From Myxococcales bacterium (GTDB lineage: Bacteria > Myxococcota > Polyangia > Polyangiales > Polyangiaceae), in contig PLXW01000118.1 in assembly GCA_003151595.1 (NCBI GenBank), positions 1 to 34,925 of the forward strand: a DNA stretch of 34,925 bases, given 5' to 3'. The first letter of the stretch is position 1. Every line of letters begins with the position of its first letter. The notes below the pieces were generated by a model, which was not told where the DNA came from, searched no databases, and saw only the letters and a list, made by a program, of their open reading frames with translations. Made by a program: the position numbers and the translations under genes. Shown here piece after piece: positions 1-8,188 of this stretch.

Positions 1-285
1 GTGCCGCCGCCGCCGATGCCGCCGCAGGTCGATCCCAACCCCGAGCGCACGATCACGAACGCGATCCGCGCGTGCGAGAGCGTGCACGTCGCGCACGCGA
101 CGGGCGTCGTGGTGACCGTGAGGACGAGCCTCGAGCTGCACGTCGGTGACAGCGGGATGGTGGAGTCGGCGCGGTTCGATCCGCCGCTCGCCCCGGACGT
201 GCAGCAGTGCGCGGTGAAGGCGATCTACGGGACGCGGTTCTCCACGCCGGGTGGCGTGAGCGTGCCCATCGACTTCACGCCGTAG
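1..285 (+). CDS. C-terminal part of a TonB/AgmX-like protein (5' partial)
   Basis: The frame is open from the first base and ends at TAG 283-285, so this is most likely the 3' end of a longer gene and not a 94-residue protein starting at GTG 1. The N-terminal visible part is Pro-rich (PPPPMPPQVDPNP). It is followed by a compact domain with the pattern I-x-x-C ... G-x-V-x-V ... L-x-V-x-x-S-G-x-V-x-x-A ... C-x-x-x-A-I-x-x-x-x-F-x-x-P and an alternating beta end. This layout is that of TonB-like C-terminal domains, including the AgmX/PglI-type C-termini common in myxobacteria: a Pro-rich spacer, then two strands, a helix with a conserved Cys, and a final strand. Such domains act at the cell envelope, linking inner- and outer-membrane machinery. 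The family call is from pattern memory; role and partner are unknown. Confidence 0.55.
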   Translation: MPPPPMPPQVDPNPERTITNAIRACESVHVAHATGVVVTVRTSLELHVGDSGMVESARFDPPLAPDVQQCAVKAIYGTRFSTPGGVSVPIDFTP

Positions 286-394
286 GCGCGTAGCGATCTG
301 CGGCCGAGCGCCGGCGACGGTCGATCGTGTGATCAAATCGGCGCCGTCTGAACATCGCTCCTGGCATGGGACCAAACGGTCCCGGAGGTACGCC

Positions 395-1525
395 ATGGCT
401 CGATGGATTCGCGTGGGCGGCTGGCGCGGACGAGTCGTCGTCTCGGCCGCAGCCCTGGTGCTGTGCGCATGCTCTGGCGCGTCGACGACGGGGTTCGGGG
501 ACGCGGACGGCGGGGCGGGCTCTTCGGGGGGCGGTTCCGGAAGCGGCGGCTCCGGGAGCGGCGGCGGCGTGAACCTCGGAGGAGGCGTGAGCGGGAGCAG
601 CTCGGGGAGCGGCTCCGGTGGGACGTCGGTCGAGGCGACGACGATCTACGCGCACACCGATACGACCCTCTACTCGATGGACCCGCAGACCAAGGCGGTC
701 ACGGTGATCGGGAAGTTCGCGGGCCTCGGTGGCAAGACGGGCGACACCTCCGTCACCGACCTCGCTGTGAACGCCGCGGGCGCTCTCTTCGTGAACAGCG
801 AGACCGTGGTCTACCAGGCCTCGCTTCCGGCGAACGGCACGGGCAACGTCGCTCTCACCAAGCTCGCGACGATCGCCGCGCAGAGCGGCCAGCGCTTCTA
901 CGCGCTCGCGTTCACTCCGAACGACGCGCTCGGTTCCGGAACCGGCGAGGTGCTCATCGGCGGCGACGGCAATGGTGAGCTGTGGTCCATCGACCAGAGC
1001 ACCGGTGCCACCAAGGACGTCGGGAACTTCGGTCAAGACCCGAACGATGCGACCAGCATCCTGGCTCTCTCGGGCGACATCGTCTTCTACGCGGGGTCGA
1101 CCGGAGCGCCGAAGGGAATCGCCACCATTCGCGCCTGCACGAAGAGCTCGAAGGGGACCACCACGTGCAGCGGAGCGACCGACTACCTCGCCGGGATCGA
1201 CGTCGCTGCGCTCGCGGCGGCGTACGCGGGGGGCACGCCGGCCGCGTCGCTCAACGCCGGCATCTATGGCAGCCCGAGCCCCGATCAAACGGGACCAGGC
1301 ATTGGATACAAGGACGTGTTCGGCCTCGGCGTCTGGGGCGGCGGAGTCTATGGCTTCACGCGAGAGACCACGGGAACGCCTGCGTCGCTGGTCTCCATCG
1401 CGACGTCGAGCGGAGCCGGGACCCTCATCCCGGAGCAAGTGAGCGTCTCCAGTGGCTGGTCGGGCGCAGGAGTGACGACCAAGGTCACGGTCACCATTCC
1501 GCCTCCGCCGACCCCGCCGAAGTGA
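395..1525 (+). CDS. Secreted lipoprotein with beta-propeller-like body, function unknown
   Basis: I chose ATG 395 over the upstream GTG 329 because GGAGG at 384-388 lies 6 nt before it and the protein then begins with a basic n-region and a hydrophobic stretch (VVVSAAALVLCAC) ending in a plausible lipobox Cys. The mature protein has about 376 residues before processing. A Gly/Ser-rich flexible linker (roughly residues 30-80) follows the lipid anchor. The remainder is made of repeated short strands with blades such as TTIYAHTDTTLYSMDPQT and GELWSIDQSTGATKDVGNFG, resembling NHL/YVTN-type propellers that report values ('YSMDPQTKAVT', 'WSIDQSTGAT'). It ends in a Pro-rich tail. No catalytic motif is recognisable. 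It is probably tethered to the outer membrane or cell surface. The next gene starts 10 nt after its stop. Confidence 0.8.
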   Translation: MARWIRVGGWRGRVVVSAAALVLCACSGASTTGFGDADGGAGSSGGGSGSGGSGSGGGVNLGGGVSGSSSGSGSGGTSVEATTIYAHTDTTLYSMDPQTKAVTVIGKFAGLGGKTGDTSVTDLAVNAAGALFVNSETVVYQASLPANGTGNVALTKLATIAAQSGQRFYALAFTPNDALGSGTGEVLIGGDGNGELWSIDQSTGATKDVGNFGQDPNDATSILALSGDIVFYAGSTGAPKGIATIRACTKSSKGTTTCSGATDYLAGIDVAALAAAYAGGTPAASLNAGIYGSPSPDQTGPGIGYKDVFGLGVWGGGVYGFTRETTGTPASLVSIATSSGAGTLIPEQVSVSSGWSGAGVTTKVTVTIPPPPTPPK

Positions 1526-1535
1526 CTTCCTAGGT

Positions 1536-1883
1536 ATGGCCAGGATGGCGCGATCGACAGGAGGGGGCGGGTTGGGTAGTGGGTTGGGTCCTGTACCCAA
1601 GGCGCCCGGCAAGGCGGGCCCTGAGAGTGAGAAGCCGAATCGAAAGCTCACGGCCGCCGAGCTTCCGGCGACGCTCGCGCTGCTCGCGCGGATCGAGGCG
1701 GCGCTTCGAGGGCACAAGGATGGACTGTCGCTGGGGGAGCTTCGCGCAGCGCTGGACGTGCAAGCGAACGAGCTGCGCACCGCGCTCGGCGCGGGGCTTC
1801 GCGCCAGGACGCTTCGTCGCACGGGGGCGCATCAGACGCTTCGGTACGTATCGAATGGAGGATCGAGCTCGCGAGCTGAGTAA
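1536..1883 (+). CDS. Small hypothetical protein with possible winged-helix fold
   Basis: This encodes 115 residues and I do not recognise the family. The first 40 residues are Gly/Pro/Lys-rich and probably disordered. Residues about 45-105 form helices (ELPATLALLARIEAALR, then LSLGELRAALDVQANELRTAL) followed by a strand-like end (RARTLRRTGAHQTLRYV). That is the helix-helix-recognition helix-wing order of small winged-helix DNA-binding domains, reminiscent of the C-terminal 'GLxxxELRxALxVxxxxLxxAL' modules found in several myxobacterial proteins. No signal peptide is visible, so it is likely cytoplasmic. ATG 1545 in the same frame is an alternative start; neither has a strong ribosome-binding site. 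The function is unknown and the DNA-binding idea is inference. Confidence 0.55.
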   Translation: MARMARSTGGGGLGSGLGPVPKAPGKAGPESEKPNRKLTAAELPATLALLARIEAALRGHKDGLSLGELRAALDVQANELRTALGAGLRARTLRRTGAHQTLRYVSNGGSSSRAE

Positions 1884-2033
1884 TGGCCTCGCTCGATCGT
1901 CGAAGCTCCGGCGTACGATGTCGAAGCCCACTCCGAGGGGAGCGATTGGATCAATACAGCCAGCGAGGTCTCAAGCCCATCTCTGGGCCGGTCGCGCCGT
2001 GACGCGAGTTTGAAATGGGCTGATGGAGAGCCC

Positions 2034-3356
2034 GTGCTCTCCACCAACCGCATCGGGGCTGTCGTCATCGGCGTCGCGCTTTCGGCAAGCGCGTGCTCTA
2101 CGGGCGCGACCTCGGGGGCGGCCGCCTCGGACGGCGGGGGCGCGACGAACACGACCACGACGAGCGGAGGCGCACTGCCCTGCGACGTCGATGCGGTCCT
2201 CGGCGCGCACTGTCGAACCTGTCACGGGAATCCGACGCAGTTCACCGCGCCGATGCCGCTCGTGACCTATGCCGATCTTCACGCGCCCACGCCGTCGAAT
2301 CCGTCGGTGCCTGTCTATCAGACCGTCGGGGTGCGAACCCACGACGACGCGAAACCAATGCCTCAGCCGCCGAATGCGAGGCTCGGCGCGAACGATCAAG
2401 CCACACTCGATGCCTGGGTCCAGGCGGGCGCTCCACCGGGCGACGGAAGCCAGTGCTCCGTGGGGAGCGGGGCCGATGCGGGGACGACCGACGCGGCGTC
2501 ACCGGAACCCGACGACTGCGTCTTCGACACTCACATCGCGCCGAGCGCGGCGTACACGATGAGCGGTCAGGAGGTCTATGCCTGCTACGGATTCGACATT
2601 CCCGCCGCGGGCAAGCGCCACGTCACCGAGATCAAGGTGCGACTCGACAACAGCCGGATCGTTCACCACGCGCTCCTGCTCGAATCGCCCACCTCGACGA
2701 GCGCAACACCGGTGGCCTGTGACGCCGTGACTTCGCTCACGGCTCCGATGCTCTACGCCTGGGCCCCGGGTGGCAATCCGCTCATCGTCCCGCCGGAAGC
2801 CGGCTTTCCGCAGGACCAGACGACTCACTACGTCGTCCAGATCCACTACAACAACGCGGCCAATCTCCCCAGCCCGTCCGATTCGACGGGCTTCGATCTC
2901 TGCACGACCGCGAAGCTGCGGAAGTACGACGCCAACGTGATCGCCTTCGGCACGGACCTGATCTCGATCCCTCCGCGCGGGTCGGCCACGGCGACCAGCT
3001 GCTACTCCATCCCCTCCGGGCTCGATGGCCGGACGTTCTTCTCGGCGTTCCCACACATGCACAAGCTCGGAATGTCGATGGCGACGACCCTCGAGAGCGA
3101 CGGTGGCGTCACCGACATGGGCGCGATCGCCAACTGGAATTTCTCGAACCAGCCCTGGCTGTCGATCTCTGCGACGGCCCACCTCGGCGATGTGGTCCAT
3201 TCGACGTGCACGTGGAACAACCCTGGAAGTTCGACGGTAGGGTTCGGTCAAACCACGAGCGATGAGATGTGTTACTCGTTTTCGGCCTACTACCCTGCGG
3301 CGAGTCCAGGCATGGGTTGGGGCGTCCCCGCGACGCTGTCGGTGCCCTGCCAATGA
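2034..3356 (+). CDS. Copper type II monooxygenase-like lipoprotein with N-terminal CxxCH haem motif
   Basis: The start is taken as GTG 2034 with GGAGAG at 2025-2030; TTG 2010 is the only upstream alternative. A hydrophobic signal (VVIGVALSASAC) gives a probable lipoprotein. Residues 60-64 are CRTCH, a covalent haem-c motif; distal M-P-Q-P occurs later, so the first ~130 residues look like a cytochrome c-type domain. The rest matches the two-domain copper hydroxylase fold of peptidylglycine/dopamine beta monooxygenases. Candidate ligands are all present: H211-H212 (IVHHALL) and H271 (VQIHYNN) for the first copper, and H341-x-H343 (FPHMHKLG) and M412 (DEMCYSF) for the second. Family knowledge says these enzymes hydroxylate using O2 and two reduced coppers. 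Fusion to a cytochrome suggests the haem feeds electrons, which is inference. The substrate is unknown. It overlaps the next gene by ATGA. Confidence 0.85.
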   Translation: MLSTNRIGAVVIGVALSASACSTGATSGAAASDGGGATNTTTTSGGALPCDVDAVLGAHCRTCHGNPTQFTAPMPLVTYADLHAPTPSNPSVPVYQTVGVRTHDDAKPMPQPPNARLGANDQATLDAWVQAGAPPGDGSQCSVGSGADAGTTDAASPEPDDCVFDTHIAPSAAYTMSGQEVYACYGFDIPAAGKRHVTEIKVRLDNSRIVHHALLLESPTSTSATPVACDAVTSLTAPMLYAWAPGGNPLIVPPEAGFPQDQTTHYVVQIHYNNAANLPSPSDSTGFDLCTTAKLRKYDANVIAFGTDLISIPPRGSATATSCYSIPSGLDGRTFFSAFPHMHKLGMSMATTLESDGGVTDMGAIANWNFSNQPWLSISATAHLGDVVHSTCTWNNPGSSTVGFGQTTSDEMCYSFSAYYPAASPGMGWGVPATLSVPCQ

Positions 3357-5470
3357 GCGCGCGTCGCACCGCAGTCGCTGCCCTCCTGATCGGGCTCGTC
3401 CTTCGCGCGTTCGCGGGGTGCGGAAGCTCGTCGCCGTCGGCTCAGCCCGGGAACGCCGGTGGTGGCGACGCGGGGATCACGCCGCCGAATCTCATCGGCG
3501 GCGGGGGCGACGCCGGCACGCCGTCCGGCACCAACAACGGCCTCGTGGCGATCACGCCGGCCAACGCGACACTCGACGTGACGGGGACCACGACGACCCT
3601 CGCCTACAAAGCATTTCTGAAGGGGAGCAGCGCGCCGAGCTCGGCACAGTGGTTCGTCGATGACCCGTCGCTGGGGTCGATCGATGGGAACGGGCTCTTC
3701 ACGGCGTCGGGTACGTCGGGCGGCGTCTTGAATGTGTCTGCCCAGATTGGCTCGGAACTCGGCTCGACCCCACTCACGATTCGCCTCCACATCAAAGAGA
3801 ACCCGGGCGGAATCGATCCCGGAACCATCACGGGGTTGGAAGGAGGTGGGAGCGCCGACTCGGCGTTCCGATGGCTCTATCCGTACGACAAGACGGTCTT
3901 CCCGCGCGGCCTGACGGGGCCCACGTTGCAATGGGACGGCGTCGCGCCCGACGCCGTGCTGGTCCGCGCGAAGTCGAGCCTGCTCGACTATGAGGGGGCG
4001 TACAAGCCGTCGGCGACCTCGCAGCTCGCGCTGCCGGCGATCCTCTGGAACGCGATCACGACCTCGGCGCAGGCGTCGGATCCGGTGACGATTCAGATCA
4101 CCAAGAGCGCCGGTGGAGCTGTCACGGGTCCGATCAGCGAGTCCTGGACGATCGCCCAGGGGAGCCTGAAAGGGACCGTCTATTACAATACGTACACCTC
4201 ACCGCAGGCGAACGGCGTCGGCGCGGTGATGCGGATCCAGCCCGGGGGGAGCGCAAACGTATTCCTGGGAGGTTCGCAAACGGGGTGCACGGTTTGCCAC
4301 ACCGTGAGCTCCAATGGCTCGGTCTTGATCGCCGCGCACGGGACGTCGGAGCTGACCGGGGATTACAACTCCGGGACGTCGTACGACCTCACCAACAACG
4401 CAGCCGTGTTGCACCAGGAAGGGGACTCCGCGTTCTCCTTCGGGGCGCTCACGCCCGACGGAGCGTTGCTCATGTCCGACGGCGCCATGACGCGGACGAG
4501 CCCCGGGAACTCGCTCGACTGGACACCGAACGTGCCGGGGCAAACACAGGGGCCACGCCCGTCGCGGCTCTACGATCCGAGGACGGGAGCGACCGTCGCG
4601 GCTCCGGGTTGGGATACGGCGATCACCTATGCGCTCATGCCGGCCTTCGCACCCGACGGCAAGCAAGTGGTCTTCAATCACTTCGACGTCGGCGCAGGGC
4701 ATTCCCTCGCCGTCATGGCCTTCGATCAACCCTCGAAGACATTCTCGTCGCTGGTGGACGTGGCGACCGATGCGAGCTCGTTCCTCGGTTGGCCGAGCTT
4801 CACGCCCGACGGGGCGACGGTGATCTTCGAGACCGACTCGCGCGCGGACTTCGCGACGTGGCAAGGGGCGAGCGGAGACCTGTCCATCGTGGACCTGGCC
4901 TCCAAGACCACCGCGCCGCTCGATGCCCTGAACGGGCTCGCGGGAGGCGCGGTCTATCTCCCCTATGGAGCCACCGAGGCGCACCTCAACTACGAGCCCA
5001 CGATCCTGCCCGTCGCCGTCGGAGGATACTACTGGGTCGTGTTCACGAGCCTGCGCGAGTATGGCAACACGATCACTGATCCGCTGGCGCAGGACCTGCT
5101 CACGCGACGGCGCAAGCTCTGGGTCTCCGCCATCGACATCTCCGCGCCGGGGATCTCACAGTCCGGTCACGACTCGAGTCACCCCGCGTTCTACCTGGAG
5201 GGGCAAGAGCTCGCAGCAGGCAACATGCGTGGCTTCTGGGCCCTGGATCCGTGCAAGGCGCAGGGTGGGGTGTGCTCTTCGGGTGCGGATTGCTGCGACG
5301 GTTTCTGTCGCCCTTCGGCGGGTGGGGCGGGCGGCAACCTCACGTGCGTTGCGCCACCGAGTGGCTGCTCGCAGGAGACCGAGCACTGCACGAAGGACGC
5401 CGATTGTTGCGGCAGCGCGCAGGACTTCCGTTGCCTCAACGGGTTCTGCTCGCAACCTCCGCCGAAGTGA
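3353..5470 (+). CDS. Lipoprotein with Ig-like domain, CxxCH haem motif, TolB/WD40-like propeller and Cys-rich tail
   Basis: ATG 3353 overlaps the TGA of the copper monooxygenase-like gene (ATGA), so translation is likely coupled. From this start the protein has 705 residues with an N-terminal export signal ending in a Cys (RAFAGCGSS). Residues about 60-140 look like a bacterial Ig-like domain (ITPANATLDVTG ... WFVDDPSLGSIDGNGLFTAS). A haem-c motif, CTVCH, sits at C312-C315-H316. Residues about 340-620 contain propeller blades with recurrent 'FxPDGxxVxF' signatures (FAPDGKQVVFNHF, FTPDGATVIFETD), as in TolB/PD40 repeats. The last ~70 residues (from C634) hold about 16 cysteines in two CCxGxC-like clusters (DCCDGFC, DCCGSAQDFRC). 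The shared haem motif and coupling suggest it works with the upstream copper enzyme, possibly as electron partner or substrate-binding scaffold. That role is inference. Confidence 0.8.
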   Translation: MSARRTAVAALLIGLVLRAFAGCGSSSPSAQPGNAGGGDAGITPPNLIGGGGDAGTPSGTNNGLVAITPANATLDVTGTTTTLAYKAFLKGSSAPSSAQWFVDDPSLGSIDGNGLFTASGTSGGVLNVSAQIGSELGSTPLTIRLHIKENPGGIDPGTITGLEGGGSADSAFRWLYPYDKTVFPRGLTGPTLQWDGVAPDAVLVRAKSSLLDYEGAYKPSATSQLALPAILWNAITTSAQASDPVTIQITKSAGGAVTGPISESWTIAQGSLKGTVYYNTYTSPQANGVGAVMRIQPGGSANVFLGGSQTGCTVCHTVSSNGSVLIAAHGTSELTGDYNSGTSYDLTNNAAVLHQEGDSAFSFGALTPDGALLMSDGAMTRTSPGNSLDWTPNVPGQTQGPRPSRLYDPRTGATVAAPGWDTAITYALMPAFAPDGKQVVFNHFDVGAGHSLAVMAFDQPSKTFSSLVDVATDASSFLGWPSFTPDGATVIFETDSRADFATWQGASGDLSIVDLASKTTAPLDALNGLAGGAVYLPYGATEAHLNYEPTILPVAVGGYYWVVFTSLREYGNTITDPLAQDLLTRRRKLWVSAIDISAPGISQSGHDSSHPAFYLEGQELAAGNMRGFWALDPCKAQGGVCSSGADCCDGFCRPSAGGAGGNLTCVAPPSGCSQETEHCTKDADCCGSAQDFRCLNGFCSQPPPK

Positions 5471-5539
5471 ACGAACGATTCGTGGCGCTCGCGCACGGAG
5501 TGCTCGGTCGCGGACGGGTTCCGTGAGAAATTGCGCGCC

Positions 5540-6664
5540 ATGAAAGCGAACCGCCTCGTGCTCCCGCTTCTTCTGATCGCGTCCGCAGGGTGCGGGGGCG
5601 AGACGCCGGTTGCCCCTGCCGTCACGCCCGCCGCGTCGCCTCTTCCGCCCGCCGCGCCCGCGGTCCCGTCCCCTCCCGTCGCGCTCCCGAGCGCCGACGC
5701 CACGACGGATGCCGGCGCGAGCCCGAAGCTCACGTCCAGGAGTCTCCCGCTGCCGGGCGCCGTCGCGCCCGTCTCCTTCGATTACCTGGCTGCCGACCGC
5801 ACCAACGGACGCATCTACGTGCCCCTCTCGAACACGGGGAGTCTCGCCGTCCTCGATGTGGCGAGCGGCAAGTTCTCCCACGTCGACGGCTTCAAGACGG
5901 CGGAGCGCGAAAGGAACGGCAAGAAGCGCACGTTCGGACCCACGGCGGTGGCCATTGGAGACGGCGTCGCGTTCGTCGGTGACCGGGGAACGGACGAGGT
6001 GTGCGTCGTCGATACGAAGGCGATGAAGATCAGCCGTTGCGTCAAGGTGCCCCTCCGGATCGACGGCGTGGAGTATGTGCCCTGGGCGAAGGAAGTCTGG
6101 GTCACGGCGCCCGACGACCACTCACTCACGATCCTCGATGCGGCGCACGACCTCAAGTCGAAGGCCGTCGTGAAGACCGACGGTGCGCCCGAGGGCTACG
6201 GCAAGGACGAGTCGCGCGGGCTCTTCTTCACCAACCTCGAGGACAAGGGGAGCACGCTCGCCATCGACGTGAAGACGCACACGATCAAGTCGACCTGGAA
6301 CCCGGGCTGCGGAAGCGATGGTCCGCGCGGCCTCGCGGTGGACGCGGCGCGCGGCTTCGTCTTCGTCGCGTGCACCGACCATGTCCAGGTGCTCGACGCA
6401 GCGCACGACGGCGCGGTCCTCGGCACGATCGCCGGAGGGCAAGGGGTCGACAACATCGACTACGTCGCGGCGAAGGGGCTGCTCGTCATCACGTCAGGCA
6501 AGGCGAGCGCGGCGACGCTCGTGCATGTCGACGACAAGGGCGTGCCGAGCGTCGTGGCGACGGGAGTGACCGCTGCGGGCTCGCGCAACGGGGTCGCGGA
6601 CGCGAACGGGAACATCTACGTGATCGATCCGGTAGCGGGAGCGCTCCTCGTCCTGTCGATGTGA
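5540..6664 (+). CDS. YncE/YVTN-type beta-propeller lipoprotein
   Basis: ATG 5540 gives a short basic start and a hydrophobic run ending LLLIASAGCGG, a lipoprotein-type signal; the TTG at 5531 only adds three residues. The protein has 374 residues. After a Pro/Ala-rich linker (about 25-60) the body shows repeated YVTN-like blades of about 40 residues, each with a 'G-x-x-Y/F-V-x-x-x-x-x-x-V-x-V-L-D' pattern: RIYVPLSNTGSLAVLDV, VAFVGDRGTDEVCVVDT, GFVFVACTDHVQVLDAA, GNIYVIDPVAGALLVLS. These seven-bladed folds often serve as binding or sensor scaffolds in the envelope. It follows the propeller gene 3353-5470 on the same strand with a 69-nt gap, so co-transcription is possible. No enzymatic residues can be named. 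Confidence 0.8.
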   Translation: MKANRLVLPLLLIASAGCGGETPVAPAVTPAASPLPPAAPAVPSPPVALPSADATTDAGASPKLTSRSLPLPGAVAPVSFDYLAADRTNGRIYVPLSNTGSLAVLDVASGKFSHVDGFKTAERERNGKKRTFGPTAVAIGDGVAFVGDRGTDEVCVVDTKAMKISRCVKVPLRIDGVEYVPWAKEVWVTAPDDHSLTILDAAHDLKSKAVVKTDGAPEGYGKDESRGLFFTNLEDKGSTLAIDVKTHTIKSTWNPGCGSDGPRGLAVDAARGFVFVACTDHVQVLDAAHDGAVLGTIAGGQGVDNIDYVAAKGLLVITSGKASAATLVHVDDKGVPSVVATGVTAAGSRNGVADANGNIYVIDPVAGALLVLSM

Positions 6665-6791
6665 GCCCGCGGACTCCCCGCCCCATTCTCAGTTCCACGC
6701 AGCGTCCCTTTGTTCAGCGGAGCGGGAGCGGTCGGTGCGGAGACTGCTGCGGCGGTCTCAGGGTCGGTTTCAACGTTCATAGTCTTCGTTC

Positions 6792-7553
6792 ATGCGACGC
6801 ACGAACCGACACGTCGTACCCACTCTCCTGGTCGCACTGCTCGCGGGTTGCGGTTCATCTCTCAAGACGCCGGGTTCCACGGACGACGGAGGAAGCTTCG
6901 TGGAAAGCACGGACGCGTCGTTCCCGAGCGACGGCGGGAGCGGCAGCGGCGGCAGCGGCAGCGGCAGCGGCAGCGGCAGCGGAGGAACGCTGGATGGTGG
7001 CGGGAGCAGCGGGAGCCCGATCACCTGCCCCGCACAGGGCACGTTCACCAAGAACGGCGGCGCGTGCGGCACGGAGCGGTGGGACACAAAGACGGGCACC
7101 GACCCCTACACCGCGAGCGTGAGCCTCGCTCCGAAGAGCACGACGATCGCGACGCTGGTCGCGCTCACGGCCGCAGGCGGCGGGGCGCAGCGCGAGTCGC
7201 CTACCGAGACGACGCTCTGGGAGCTCAAAGACATCACGCTGGCGATGATCAAGCTCGAGACCGACAGTGACTATCACATGGTCTTGAGCGACGGCGCCGA
7301 CACGATGATCGGCGAAATTCCCTACCCCGACTGCGCTTCGAAGAGCACGTGGGCTTGCTTCATTTCGCGCGCGAGGTCGGAGGTCGACGCCAAGCTCACA
7401 GTAGGCTCGCCGCAATATCCGGCGCTGACGGTCACCGTTCGCGGAGTCGGTTTCTTCGATTTCCAGCATGGCCAGACGGGCGTGGCACCGAACGCCATCG
7501 AGTTGCACCCCGTGCTTCAGATCTGTTTCGGGAAAGGGTGCACGCCCAGCTGA
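6792..7553 (+). CDS. Hypothetical lipoprotein with (GGCAGC)n-encoded Gly-Ser linker
   Basis: The protein has 253 residues. The N-terminus is a textbook lipoprotein signal (MRRTNRH then LLVALLAGC). A low-complexity region of Asp-Gly-Gly and (Gly-Ser)n follows at about residues 30-75, partly encoded by perfect GGCAGC hexamers at 6951-6980. The folded part (about 76-253) carries conserved-looking blocks: DYHMVLSDGADTMIGEIPYP, a Cys pair, VTVRGVGFFDFQHGQTG and AIELHPVLQICFG. The 'GVGFFDFxHGQxGxAPNxIELHPVL' end recurs in uncharacterised secreted bacterial proteins, from memory; no function is assigned to that family that I can name. It is convergent with the minus-strand gene 7558-8031, with four bases between the two stop codons. 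Confidence 0.75.
   Translation: MRRTNRHVVPTLLVALLAGCGSSLKTPGSTDDGGSFVESTDASFPSDGGSGSGGSGSGSGSGSGGTLDGGGSSGSPITCPAQGTFTKNGGACGTERWDTKTGTDPYTASVSLAPKSTTIATLVALTAAGGGAQRESPTETTLWELKDITLAMIKLETDSDYHMVLSDGADTMIGEIPYPDCASKSTWACFISRARSEVDAKLTVGSPQYPALTVTVRGVGFFDFQHGQTGVAPNAIELHPVLQICFGKGCTPS
6934..6984 (+). repeat. GGCAGC hexanucleotide microsatellite
   Basis: Five perfect GGCAGC units (6951-6980) with degenerate units on both sides encode the Gly-Ser linker of the lipoprotein at 6792-7553. Because the unit is six bases, length change would alter linker length by two residues without shifting frame. Confidence 0.8.
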
Positions 7554-7557
7554 TGAG

Positions 7558-8031
7558 TCACCCCCCGTCGGGCATCGGAACGAAGACGGCTCGGACGGTC
7601 TCCAGCTCGCCCGTGTCGGCGTAGCCGAAGCCATTGAGATAGACGCGCCCGTCCGGGATGAGCCCCGCGCGCGCTCTGACCGAGCCGTCCGGCTCGCGGA
7701 TCTGCGACTCCCAGTGATCGAGCTTCCACCCCTTCGCGGCCGTCGCTTCCATCGTCGCGGGCCTCCGCTCCTTGAACGTCACCCTCTTCGGACCGCATTC
7801 GCCCGTCTGCGTGCCGCCTTCCGAGACGCAGTCGAACGCGGCGATGAAGGTCTTCACGCGCCCGTTTCCCACGATGGCGATCTGCGCGCGCCAGACGTGA
7901 TCGAGCTCTTGCTCTCGCTCTTCTTCCTCGTCGGCTTCATCCTCGCGGCACGCCTTGAAGCCAGTGGCGGCCGCGCCCACGGCGACGACGAACGCCCACG
8001 CGAGCACGGCTTTGATTCGACTCGAGATCAT
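7558..8031 (-). CDS. Membrane-anchored or secreted hypothetical protein with InlB-B-repeat-like end
   Basis: I chose ATG at 8031 because the protein then begins with a signal-anchor-like sequence (MISSRIKAVLAWAFVVAVGA). The open frame continues upstream to 8259, but that part looks non-coding. The product is 157 residues. An acidic run (EDEADEEEEREQELD) follows the hydrophobic segment. The remainder has the spacing of an InlB B-repeat/'bacterial repeat' beta-grasp unit: a Cys pair (FDCVSEGG ... GECGPK), GWKLDHWES, and the closing strand VRAVFVPM; such units typically read G-x-x-F-x-x-W ... V-x-A-x-F. They are found in surface proteins, but the match here is weak. A perfect 9-bp inverted repeat lies just upstream of the start. 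The function is unknown. Confidence 0.6.
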   Translation of the reverse strand: MISSRIKAVLAWAFVVAVGAAATGFKACREDEADEEEEREQELDHVWRAQIAIVGNGRVKTFIAAFDCVSEGGTQTGECGPKRVTFKERRPATMEATAAKGWKLDHWESQIREPDGSVRARAGLIPDGRVYLNGFGYADTGELETVRAVFVPMPDGG

Positions 8032-8042
8032 CCGCTCACTCT

Positions 8043-8066
8043 CACGAACACACTTCCGTGTTCGTG
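8043..8066. promoter_or_regulatory. Perfect 9-bp inverted repeat upstream of the gene starting at 8031
   Basis: CACGAACAC (8043-8051), a 6-nt spacer, and GTGTTCGTG (8058-8066) form a perfect dyad ending 12 nt before the minus-strand ATG at 8031. The position suits an operator for a dimeric repressor or a 5'-leader hairpin that could mask the translation start. No T-run follows on either strand, so it is unlikely to be a terminator. Confidence 0.4.
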
Positions 8067-8188
8067 CGATGAGCCAAAGGGATCTCGGCGGGGTCTCGGC
8101 GAGCAGTCGTCGAAAACCGAGCGCGTGAAGGAATCTTGCGCGCGAAAAAAACGGTCGCGCTACTCCAGTCGCAAGGTGGCTCCCCGAC

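Noticed and set aside
275..1822. 515-residue minus-strand open frame
   Set aside because: Arg-rich antisense shadow of two plus-strand genes with clear signal peptide and codon pattern; no recognisable domain.
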